Assembly: GCA_010015675.1 (NCBI GenBank)
Contig: ML976988.1
Coordinates: forward strand, 1,086,780 to 1,150,779
From: Byssothecium circinans
Lineage: Eukaryota > Ascomycota > Dothideomycetes > Pleosporales > Massarinaceae
Length of the DNA stretch: 64,000 nt
Direction: 5' to 3'
Made by a program: the position numbers and the translations under genes. How positions within the stretch are numbered: position 1 is the stretch's first letter; the number at the start of each line of letters is the position of its first letter. Positions 23,101 to 31,687 of this stretch are shown here, in pieces. A model generated the notes under the pieces. It ran no database searches. It saw only the letters and a program-made list of their open reading frames with translations, and had not been told where the DNA came from.

Positions 23101-24293
23101 CTCTTCATCACTCTCCATAGCCTCGTCGTCATCGTCGTCCTGAGCGAGGTTCGGGTCGTATTTTAAAAGACGAGTAGCAGCTTCGAGGGTCTCGTCCGTG
23201 TATGCTCGCATGTGTTGCGAGCATGAAGCGAGGAATCCTTCCAGAGCGACAAGAGCAGCCTCCAAAACTTCGTCAATCTCAGGGTCACGATCCGACTCAT
23301 CGTCTGAGGTATCCATCTCTTCATCGATTTCCTGTGAGCTTAGGGCACTCAGAACGAAGGGTGCGAGAGTCTGGAGGTACGGCCCGAACTTTCGAGGAAT
23401 GGACCTATGCATGTGTCAGTATATTCGCAGCGAATCTCGTGTCATGTTTCGTACCTAGCCATTGATCCCAGTATAGTGAGGTACAGCTTCCGCTTGCTAC
23501 GTGTGAGATGAACGTCCCGAAAGTGCTCAATGAGCCTGGACAAGAAGGCGCTTAGAAGCTGGTCAGAGAAGTGGATGGCCAAAGTCGAAATCGCAGTAAC
23601 CGACTTCTTCTTCATCATGGAGCTGGACCGCTCGTTCTCCAAGATCTCGAATGTGACCTTCTGCAGAGCGTTGATCTCGGCATCCTGCAACATGGGCCCA
23701 AAGCAGCGCGAGACCTCGGTCAGGACATCGATGGCATTGCTGTCAGTGCCCTTCTCCAGGTCAACCTGCAACATGCCCTTGGGTACACCGGGAAGGTTCT
23801 TTCCTGACGGCATAATGACATTGTAGCCCACCAGGCGCGGAATCAGCACTTTGCTCACAGCGTTGTAGGCGTCCTGGACGGCTTTCGTGCGCGTGACGCC
23901 CATGACGGGACGCGGCAGGGACACGACGACCTCGCGGAGGGCCAGCGACGGTATTGACTGGTCAACGGTGTTGTTGGTCTGGAGGTTCGACAGCTTTTCG
24001 ATCATGGGACATAATGTGGCCTCTGGGATCTTATTGACAAAAGGTCCCAAGCACTTGATGGCCTGGTTCTGGACCTCGCCATTGCTGTCGACCAGCGTGG
24101 CAAGCAAGCCCTCGACCGTTTTTGCGCAGGCTACGTTGTCGTGGTGTAGGAATTGCGGGTGGGCAGTCTGTAGTATGTCGTGCAGGTCGCTCAGGGCCAT
24201 GAAGCGGAAGTCGGGGTCGTCGTCGCTGAGCTTCGGCAGGAGCTGTGTGACATGGTGCGGCGATGGGTTCGGGGGCACCACAGAGGGCGCCAT
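20168..24293 (-). CDS. Cullin-associated NEDD8-dissociated protein 1 (CAND1/TIP120)
   Basis: Three exons on the minus strand, 24293-23455, 23404-21016 and 20962-20168, with introns of 50 and 53 bp, give 1340 aa. The protein is an all-helical HEAT-repeat solenoid. It opens with the family's LLPKLSDDDPDFRFMALSDL and GEVQNQAIKCLGPFVNKIPE. A long acidic stretch (QDDDDDEAMESDEEDTLEDD) precedes SWKVRRCAAKVLYTLI, exactly as in CAND1. The end carries the typical TIP120 C-terminal region (IRKSAYETIYALLETAFDKL and HDIRILCNLML). Length is slightly above the animal protein (about 1230). CAND1 binds un-neddylated cullin-RBX1 and exchanges substrate receptors of SCF ubiquitin ligases, in nucleus and cytosol. 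It starts divergently from the gene at 25072 across about 780 bp. Confidence 0.93.
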
Positions 24294-25071
24294 GGCGGGC
24301 TTTGGCGGGCTTTGGCGGGCTTCGGTGCGTGGGCAGGCGCGGGAGCACTGATGATGTTTACAGATCTGAGTATTTCGAATTTGGAGTTGGAGCTGGCAGC
24401 GTGGCGGGGTAGGATGTCGCTATTGTGGTGAGGGCAGTGGTGAAGGGGAAGGGAACGGTGGATATATACGTGAGGGCAGAAGCAGCGTTGGAGCTAGGCA
24501 GCGTGCGCGGTGAAGCGTGCAGAGTCGAAAGGAGCGTGTGGAAGCAATCGAGTCTCGACTGTGCTGCCTGCTGTTGCCCGAAGCTGCATGACGCACGGAC
24601 ACATGGGCATCTCTCTCGCGGGGCAGATACTGTGAGCGCGAAGGAAGCAAAAAGGGAGCCATTAACATATCCATAGTCTAAATATATTTAGCTCTGCCAT
24701 TAACCTTGAATTTACTTCTGCTGTCTTTTTACAATGCGAGAGCATGTATAGCTCTTGAGGTTAAAGGTTAAAAAGTAAAGCTACAGTTCCCTATAGACAT
24801 GAATTCCAGAACTCATTAAGTCTAGCGAACTAGTTTGGAAACCTTCGTGCATGTTTCCATGTTGACTATTTTCTATTTTCAGGACAGTTCCGTGCAAGGT
24901 CCACGGGTGAAGTCAAGGCACGTGATGGTTAGAGCTCGGGCCGCTGACGTGCGATCAGAATCATTAGATCAGGCGAGCCCGGTGGCTGGTGACAGATTGT
25001 CTTGTCCCAGAGTTCTCCATCGCCTTCAATTGCTCTTGGTTCGAGTCAATTGACCTTTCACCAGCTCCACC
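24294..25071. other. Bidirectional promoter region
   Basis: 780 bp between the divergent starts of CAND1 and the 25072 gene. The stretch around 24680-24720 is AT-rich. Short open frames here have no recognisable content. An E-box-like CACGTG lies near 24920. Confidence 0.5.
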
Positions 25072-25929
25072 ATGGCTTTTATACGGTCTACCACCCTGCG
25101 CGCCTCTTCCTTTGCGCGCTGTGCACGAACAGCGAGAGTCGTACGCACTGCCGAGCTCCAGCAGCCATGGCAACGGACCATCCAGCGCCGGACGTATGCC
25201 TCTGCCCACGGCGGTGAGGCGAAGAAGAGCGATCTCCCATGGTATGCGAAGCTACCATGGATCATCATTGACACGATTGAGGTACTAATCCATCTCTGCA
25301 GGGCTATCTCTGCTGTTGCTGCGACCGCCGTCGGACTGTACGTGGTGCTGAACCAAGATCTCGGTGGCCACCATGATGAGCACCACGATGAACACCACGA
25401 TGAGGCCCACGAGAAGCACGCCGAGGAGTCACAAGAAGAGGAGTCCAAGGAGGAGAAGCCTGAGGTGAAGGCCGAGGACAAATCGGAGGAGCAATCGGAA
25501 GAAAAGTCGGATGACAAGTCCGAAGATAAATCGGAAGAGAAGTCCGACGACAAGGCCGACAAGGAGGAGAAGAAGGAGACGTCTTCACCGGATAAGAGCG
25601 ATGAGGTCAGTTTCCCGTTCATCCTCCATGCCCCATCAACTGACTTTGTCCCAGCCAAACCCCCGCAAAGACTCAAAATCGCCGAACGAGACATCCGGAA
25701 AACAGGAGGGCCTGTCCAACAGCGATACGAAGCACACCTCCCCGATCGAGCAGCACGCTGAAAAGAGCAAGAAGGGCGAGGGTGTTGCGGAGAGTGCCAA
25801 GCTCAAGGGCACCGTTTCGACGGACCGACCGCAGGTATGTGTACTATGCTTCAGTGGCAGACTGCCACTAACATACAACAGGCTGAGAACAAGGAGGAGC
25901 GCGGCAAGGCTCAGTCAGACAAGGAGTAG
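25072..25929 (+). CDS. Predicted mitochondrial single-span membrane protein with charged repeats
   Basis: Three exons, 25072-25605, 25655-25834 and 25882-25929 (introns 49 and 47 bp, all phase 0), give 253 aa. I do not recognise a named family. Residues 1-45 are rich in Arg, Ser and Thr with no acids and end RRTYASA, a strong mitochondrial presequence. A hydrophobic helix (about 66-93, IIIDTIEVLIHLCRAISAVA then VGLYVVL) follows. Next come His/Asp/Glu repeats of the type HHDE (99-116), then Glu/Lys/Ser repeats around SEEKSDDK that fill most of the rest. The tail reads AENKEERGKAQSDKE. The likely topology is one inner-membrane span with a highly charged soluble tail. The His cluster next to the membrane could bind metal ions; that is inference. 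It is divergent from CAND1. Confidence 0.75.
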
Positions 25930-26998
25930 ACGAGCACCTAGTGATTTCCTAACCGTGGTACCAAGTTCTCCTAGCTGCCATGCGACCAATTCCCCCAACG
26001 TCGCACCTGTATATTCTTTGGCGTAGACCAACATCAATTCCAGTCCTACGCCGCCGCAACATCAGTTATCAGCTCATCATGTTCCGTGACCTGACTTGGC
26101 CATAGCACACTTGCAGCACATACGGACATTTGTGATGTCACTACCCAGCTTCGCCGCAATCTACATAGCTACTCACACGCACGGGTGGTTAAAGAATCAC
26201 GTGCTTTTGCCACCCGCGCTCTAATTCGTTGCATACCACTAATTAAATTGTTGCGTGGAGCCTTATTGGTTTGCTAGGGATGCAATTTCCACGTGATTCT
26301 TTTATCAGCCGTATCCACTACGCTCCGCGAGTAGTGGCTGCAGAGCTTCATTAATCTCTGACCAGAAATGCAAAGCAAAACCCGATGCAAAGGGTCCAGC
26401 AGATGCCTGCTCGTGAATAATACGAGGTCGACTTGAAGTAGTCGGTGCCGTGTTGTGATTGGCTTTTCCCACAGCCAAGGGGCGAGCTCTAAGCGCCCGG
26501 AACCGGCACAGACTACTTCGATCCTGTGTCACACCTCGCGCTGACGACTAATTGGTCCAACTGCGCCGCCCTCGAGCATCGCAAAAGGATAATGGTCCAA
26601 CGACGAGCTGCCTGCGACTCCGCTTTCGCCGCACTGTGCAGTCATGGACGCCTGCGAGGCGGATCACCGCCGCGCTCCAATCACAGTGGAAGCGTGGAGC
26701 CGCTCCATTACGACGCTGGCCTTTTCATCTTGCCATCACATCCCGCGTCTTGCTCATGCATGTTGCATGTCTTACATCTCGCTATCCAGATATCAGCTCC
26801 CGAATCCCCATTGCAAAACGTGCCCTCCATCACCGAACTTCGCCTGCCGCTCTCCTCCCACACTGCACACTTGATTCCCTACCATACGAGAGCATCATCA
26901 GCACCACCGCTTCAAAATAGACGCTCCTCGACGAACTTGAAAGAGTCGGAAACAGGCATTTGGCCTTGGAAAAGGTCAGCGCTTGACGTCGCACCAAT
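25930..26998. other. Intergenic with MITE-like element
   Basis: About 1.07 kb between co-directional genes. It contains the 110-bp terminal-inverted-repeat element described separately. The rest up to 26998 is open in places but shows only composition-driven frames, and is taken as the promoter and 5' UTR of the PLAC8 gene. Confidence 0.5.
26192..26301. mobile_element. Putative MITE with 12-bp terminal inverted repeats
   Basis: AAGAATCACGTG at 26192-26203 is matched by its exact reverse complement CACGTGATTCTT at 26290-26301. Inward the arms keep partial similarity (TTGC then CCC at comparable spacing). Both ends are flanked by TTA (26189-26191 and 26302-26304), which fits a 3-bp target-site duplication. 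A short non-coding element with TIRs and a TTA/TAA duplication is the form of PIF/Harbinger-derived (Tourist-like) MITEs. Each terminus also contains CACGTG, an E-box. With a single copy in view, the assignment is inference. Confidence 0.5.
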
Positions 26999-28303
26999 AT
27001 GGACCCACGCCAGAACGGACGGCAACCACACGGCAATGACCAACAACGTCAAAGATTCTCATGGCAGTCTCCTCCCGAAACACCACCAGAGCAGGACAAT
27101 CATCACTATCAACAATACCAACAGTACAGCCAGCAACAACCGCCTCAGCCGAGAAGAATACACACCGACGTGAACGAGCAACTGCAAAATCGAACCTTTT
27201 CATACGCGCAAACTCCAGCTGAGCACATTGCCTTCCAGTACATACCATCACCAAGCGATGCACCTCCCGTCCCACGGATACCCACGCCAATCGATCCTCA
27301 GTCAGCTTCGATCTACACCCCGCAGCAGCAAGCGACTCAGCCTCAGCCACAAGCTGGCTACTCTGCGTCAGCCTATCCCGAGAATGTGCCTGTTTCCCCT
27401 CTCTCATCGAACAACCGCGCAAGCACTTCGCAATTTGCTTCCGTCTCTCCAGTCTCAGAGCCTCAGCAAGTAGATACGCAACACGCCGGGACACATCCAT
27501 CGCAACATACGCGGGATTTCAGCAATCTCTCGCCTATAAATACGAACCTGGGTCAGCGCACCATGCCTCCGATGCCGCCAACTCCACACTCCCACCCAGC
27601 AGGTGAGCTGCCTCAAAAGATGCCTCCTACGCCCATCTCGCCGAACTCCATGAGGAAAGAGCCCTTGGACCACCAGCCTCCCACATCACCAGCGAGCAAA
27701 GCATCATACGCTCACGAACCATACTCTCCTCATGCACTTTCCATCCCGAACACGAATACCCGACATGCCGTCTTCTCACCCGACTGCGCCCATGGCCCCA
27801 ATGGTCTCGACTTCTCCCTCCACCGCCCAGGCCAAATAGCGCACCCAAATATGGACCTCTCCACGAGTGGCGCCAAGCAATCTTGGAAGACGTCCCTCTG
27901 CTCCTGCACACCCGACATATCCACCTGTCTAACCGGCCTCGCATGTCCCTGCATACTCTACGGCCGAACATCCTACCGCCTCTCCCAAAAAACCGCGAAA
28001 CAGGATCCAACCGACCTTCTATCGCATGAAGCGACAAACGGTCATTGCGCCATAATGGCACTGAGTTGCGGGCTCTGGTGGCTGTTTCCCATGCTGCAGA
28101 GGACCAGAATACGGCACATGTATAAGCTGGAGGGAGGCTTGCTGGGAGATTGCGTCAAAGCTGCATGTTGTTGCTGTTGTGTCGCTGTGCAGAATGAGAG
28201 GGAGGTTAAGAGTAGGGAGGAGGCGATGAGAAGGTGGGCGGGGCCGGTTAGTAGTGAGGTTTATGGGAGGGAGGGTGGGATGAAGTATAAGCCGCAGAGG
28301 TGA
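26999..28303 (+). CDS. PLAC8 (cysteine-rich) family protein
   Basis: An intronless gene of 434 aa from the first ATG (MDPRQNGRQP). Residues 1-285 are Gln-, Pro- and Ser-rich and disordered, with poly-Gln-like runs. The PLAC8 domain occupies about 290-405: SWKTSLCSCTPDISTC, LTGLACPCILYGRTSYRL, then a hydrophobic segment with GHCAIMALSCGLWWLF, an RIRHMYKLEGGLLGDC element, and the CCCCCVAVQNEREVKSRE signature. Family members include plant cell-number/FW2.2-like and PCR proteins and fungal membrane proteins, often linked to cell size, calcium or heavy-metal transport at the plasma membrane. The exact function here cannot be said. The long Q/P-rich N-terminus is common in fungal PLAC8 proteins. 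Confidence 0.85.
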   Translation: MDPRQNGRQPHGNDQQRQRFSWQSPPETPPEQDNHHYQQYQQYSQQQPPQPRRIHTDVNEQLQNRTFSYAQTPAEHIAFQYIPSPSDAPPVPRIPTPIDPQSASIYTPQQQATQPQPQAGYSASAYPENVPVSPLSSNNRASTSQFASVSPVSEPQQVDTQHAGTHPSQHTRDFSNLSPINTNLGQRTMPPMPPTPHSHPAGELPQKMPPTPISPNSMRKEPLDHQPPTSPASKASYAHEPYSPHALSIPNTNTRHAVFSPDCAHGPNGLDFSLHRPGQIAHPNMDLSTSGAKQSWKTSLCSCTPDISTCLTGLACPCILYGRTSYRLSQKTAKQDPTDLLSHEATNGHCAIMALSCGLWWLFPMLQRTRIRHMYKLEGGLLGDCVKAACCCCCVAVQNEREVKSREEAMRRWAGPVSSEVYGREGGMKYKPQR

Positions 28304-29029
28304 TGGACTTGCATGCGGGAACGTGATTAAGGAAATAGGAACGGGTTGAAGAGGTGGAAGGTTTGAGATTGGTACCTTCGGCTTGGTTTTATAAGAGTAT
28401 TGAAGGGGAAGAAGAGATTGAGCGGGTGGACGTTGGAGTTTCCCAACCGCCATTTACGATACCCAAGATAGCACAGCACCCTCACTTCGTTAACGAGTAT
28501 ATAGGGATGAAAGTTTATATTGCATAGCGGGTTCTGTTCTTGCTCTTCCAAACAAGAATCATTCAATACCTGAAAAGCGCCTCGCTATTCTGCAAGGCTG
28601 TACTCCCCCTAAAGGCCATTCGTTAAATACTATGGATTTGTTCCAACTCTCTCAACTCCTTATATAGTGTGGTAGACTACGGATTGCAGAATCCCCTTCG
28701 CATGGGGTTCTGCAAAACCTTCCCAAACTATCCACTTATGCATACCTAGTTTTCGTTAGACATTGATAATGGCTCAAGGTACCCCCGAAGCAACGCGGCA
28801 TTGCCGAGTATTATGGTGGCGTGGGGGAGGTGGGATGACGTTTGATGGGGCTGCTTACGGGGTTTGAGGCGTTTCTTGATGCGAGGGGCCTATTGGGGTT
28901 ACTGAGGCTGGGCGTGGAATCTCTTCGAAGTTTTTGTTTCTTCTTCTTCTTTAAATGGATAGTGTTGGTGGGCTTGAGGACTGACGGTGGATTTGTGAGT
29001 ATCGCTGTTGCGGCACTCTCAATGTATAT
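28304..29029. other. Intergenic with strong hairpin and possible eroded permease N-half
   Basis: It lies between the PLAC8 gene and the recognisable part of the MFS pseudogene. A strong hairpin sits at 28684-28715. The stretch 28842-28985 (GLLTGFEAFLDARGLLGLLRL) might be eroded permease sequence, but I cannot align it with confidence. Confidence 0.4.
28684..28715. repeat. Strong hairpin (12-bp stem, 7-base loop)
   Basis: TTGCAGAA (28684-28691), a bulged T, and CCCC pair with GGGG (28704-28707) and TTCTGCAA (28708-28715) around the loop TTCGCAT. The stem is perfect apart from the single bulge. It lies beyond the 3' end of the PLAC8 gene. It could be a transcript-end structure, a small-RNA precursor or a transposon remnant. 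Confidence 0.65.
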
Positions 29030-30025
29030 GCTGGTTCCGTACGCTGCATAGTCATCCTCGAAGGTATCTTAACCGTCCTTGTGGTCGTACTAGCGTTCTT
29101 CACCCTCTGCGATTTCCCAGAGAGGGCGAACTTTCTTACCGAAGAGGAGCGAGCGTTCGTCGTGTATCGTCTCAAGTATCAGGGGCAAAAGAAGAGTGAT
29201 GCGAATGAGGTCAAGGTTGCACAAGACGATTCGTTCCAGTGGAAGTATGTTAAAGCCGCAGTCCTATACTGGCAGATCTAGGTCAGTATCTGGGTTTACT
29301 GGGGTATTGCCGCGCCGCTATGTGGCATTTCGCTGTTCTTGCCAACTATTATTCGATCACTGGGATATACGAGTTCGACTGCGCAGCTCCTCACAGTTCC
29401 GATTTACATCACGGCTTCATTATTAGCGGTTGATGTGGCGTACTGAAGCGATCGCAACGGAAAGCGGTCGCTGTTTATTCTCGTCTGTCTTGGGATTATA
29501 GCGGTCGGATTCATCATGTGCATTGCTACGTTGATGCCGGAAGTTGTATATGCGGGTGTGTTCATCGCTGCGTATGCACTGTATTTCAGCTTTCTCTGGG
29601 AACCTTACGTGGTTGTCGAACAGTGAGTTGTGCTTGGATGGGTCCTATATTGTGCAATCTAACGCTGCTACAGATCTCGCTGGGTCTACCAAGAGAGCTA
29701 TAGGATAGGCTATTCAAATCGCCATGGGAAATCTGGCAGGAGGTCAGTTGAAAAACTTGCCTGTGGAATTGCCGACTGACCATTACTAGCTGCGGCTTCG
29801 GACTTCTATCGTTTAGAAGATGCCCCTCGTTATGTGTTGGGCCACGCGCTCAAAGCCGCATTCATCATTGAAGGTATTTTCGCTGGACTGGTGTTCGTAT
29901 TCAATTACCGCCGCATTAATGTGAGCAGAGAACAGCAAATGGCCAAGGGTGCGCATAACGGACATAAACCGAAAGAGCTTGCTGCTCTGGGTGATCGGGC
30001 GATCACGTTCCATTATGTGGTGTAG
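29030..30025 (+). pseudogene. Decayed MFS permease (Dal5/anion:cation symporter type), C-terminal half
   Basis: Conceptual translation gives the family landmarks VILEGILTVLVVV, CDFPERANFLTEEERAFVVY, RLKYQGQ, IAAPLCGISLFLPTII, LAGSTKRAIG, AIQIAMGNLAG and APRYVLGH, and ends in the usual C-terminus ELAALGDRAITFHYVV. These belong to the ACS/Dal5-like major facilitator permeases (allantoate, nicotinate and similar anions). The frame is broken by TAG at 29279-29281, TGA at 29444-29446 and TAG at 29706-29708. The N-terminal six membrane helices and a start are missing. Two probable introns (donor near 29623, acceptor near 29673; donor near 29741, acceptor near 29790) remain recognisable. The Trp of the usual W-R-W-I-F-I-L-E-G is Cys here. 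A functional transporter is excluded as sequenced. Confidence 0.8.
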
Positions 30026-30347
30026 AAAGTCTGTGCCGTATTAGGAGACTGTGGAACCGAATGAGCTCATCGCATCGTACATAGAGGACATGCCCAGAAT
30101 CATGACCAAAGATGGCACATCATCTTTTCAAGTCAAATGAGGCGCCTGGCCCAACAGATTGCTTGATTCAAGGCAGCGCGACGTTGAAGGTGATGGTGTT
30201 ACGTGCCCCTCAATAGTCTTGGATGCCCGTCTCGCCGGTGAGCCTGAAGCCGCGATTACAGTCAGTAAAGCCCATCCAACGGGTGTCGGTGCACGTCGTC
30301 TAGGATCGCAACACCGTGCTCTCGGGGTCTCAGAGCGATGCGTTCAG
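30026..30347. other. Intergenic, convergent 3' flanks
   Basis: 322 bp between the end of the permease relic and the 3' end of the CCDC97-like gene. No feature is recognised. Confidence 0.5.
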
Positions 30348-31085
30348 TCAACGCAGCGTGCGTGTCACATACACTTTTTCCTTGCCCTCGCCATCAGAGT
30401 CGAAATCGGACTCCATGCTGTCAAAGTATGCATCTTGAATGTCGCGCTCCTCCTCTGGATCATCGTACTTGTGATTCTCGTCTACTGTCTTGTAGTCGAA
30501 AGCGCGATCCTTTCCACAGAGAAAGCGTTGTGTCATCTCATCGACCCACCACTCTCTAGCCTCCTCTTTCGTAACCGCCTCGTTGTTTTTAGCAACGTTC
30601 TGTTCGAAGACAGTGTATTGCACCATATCCTCCTCGCCTTCCTTCCTGATCTCTGCGCGCCAGAGACTGGAAGCCATTTTCTCGGAGGCGACCTGGCCGT
30701 GACCCGCGGTTTCGCGCTCGGTGGCGGTCTGGAAGCGGCGTATGCAAAAGTAGTGTAGCTTTGGGTTTCCCAACTCGAGAGTAAAGTCGTCAAAGTAGTG
30801 GGGATGCATGTCGAGGTAGCGCTTGCGACGGTTTTTGACTTTGAGCTCGGCGGCATGTTCGCGGAAGTAGCGGGAGCGCTCCTCGCGGAATCGAGTGAAG
30901 TCGTCCATTTCGCTCTCATCGTTCCAGAAATAATCATATATCTCACTGGCAGTTGGGGAGTCGGGAAGCGCCTTCTGCTCATCTTCCATGAAAGCGCCAT
31001 ATGTCTCAGTAGCAGCCGATGAGCCTGGAAGAGCAGCTGCTGGATGGAACGGAAGCGCCATCTGCTCGTTCAGGATGGGCGTCAT
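30348..31085 (-). CDS. CCDC97-like (CCD97 C-terminal/DUF2052) protein
   Basis: An intronless gene of 245 aa from an ATG at 31085 (MTPILNEQMALP). The central block shows the family pattern: basic helix VKNRRKRYLDMHPHYFDD, LELGNPKLHYFCIRRFQT, ATERE, then EEAREWWVDEMTQRFLCGKD and a final acidic DNxD-like region (EERDIQDAYFDSMESDFDSD). In animals CCDC97 is associated with the SF3B part of the U2 snRNP. Fungal members are small and uncharacterised, so a splicing role is inference. The Asp/Glu-rich C-terminus is typical. It starts divergently, about 600 bp from the polyamine-synthase-like gene. The domain call rests on recalled motif order, not a search. Confidence 0.7.
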   Translation of the reverse strand: MTPILNEQMALPFHPAAALPGSSAATETYGAFMEDEQKALPDSPTASEIYDYFWNDESEMDDFTRFREERSRYFREHAAELKVKNRRKRYLDMHPHYFDDFTLELGNPKLHYFCIRRFQTATERETAGHGQVASEKMASSLWRAEIRKEGEEDMVQYTVFEQNVAKNNEAVTKEEAREWWVDEMTQRFLCGKDRAFDYKTVDENHKYDDPEEERDIQDAYFDSMESDFDSDGEGKEKVYVTRTLR

Positions 31086-31687
31086 GGTAACTTACTGAAT
31101 CTTTTGAAGCGGCAAAGTACATGCGACTCAGTTCCAAAGCCAAAGCGCAGCAAAGCAGCACGATAGTTCGCAGGCCGTGGAGAGAAGAGTGTCGGAACTC
31201 TGCATGTTTTGTTCTTTGCTTATGACGCCACACGCCACAGACTAAGCTTGTGCACAGGCCACTCAACCCAATCAACGACGCTAACCGCATGGGAACGGCT
31301 CGAGATGAACGTCCCGGCGGCTGTTTCAGATGTGCTCCAAAACATCTCGCCAGTCAACCGCCGCAACAACAGCTGTCCTCCTTGGAAAAATAATCCCCGG
31401 CTTCATTTGCTCCTTACAAACTCTTACAGTCCTTTATGAACTCTGTACCACCACTTATCCTCTATAATATTACTCCTTGCAAAATGACCATGCGGTAAAC
31501 CGGACCGCAATAACGACATAGAGGGATACCTCTTTGTACTTCTGGGCTTGGACTTGGCTGTATATCATTTCGACGCAAAATTCCTGCACCTTTTTGTTGG
31601 ATGCCCTTTTGTTCTTCAGCGCGCAAAAACGTGCCAACTGACTGGAGGATTCGAGGAGAACTCCTGTCATAGACCCGAAGTTTTACC
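31086..31687. other. Bidirectional promoter region
   Basis: 600 bp between the divergent starts at 31085 and 31688. No gene or repeat is recognised. Open frames here are short and unlike any family I know. Confidence 0.5.

Noticed and set aside
25026..25694. 222-aa minus-strand Ser/Asp-rich frame
   Set aside because: Antisense to the repeat-rich membrane protein; SSDLSSDFS pattern mirrors the repeat.
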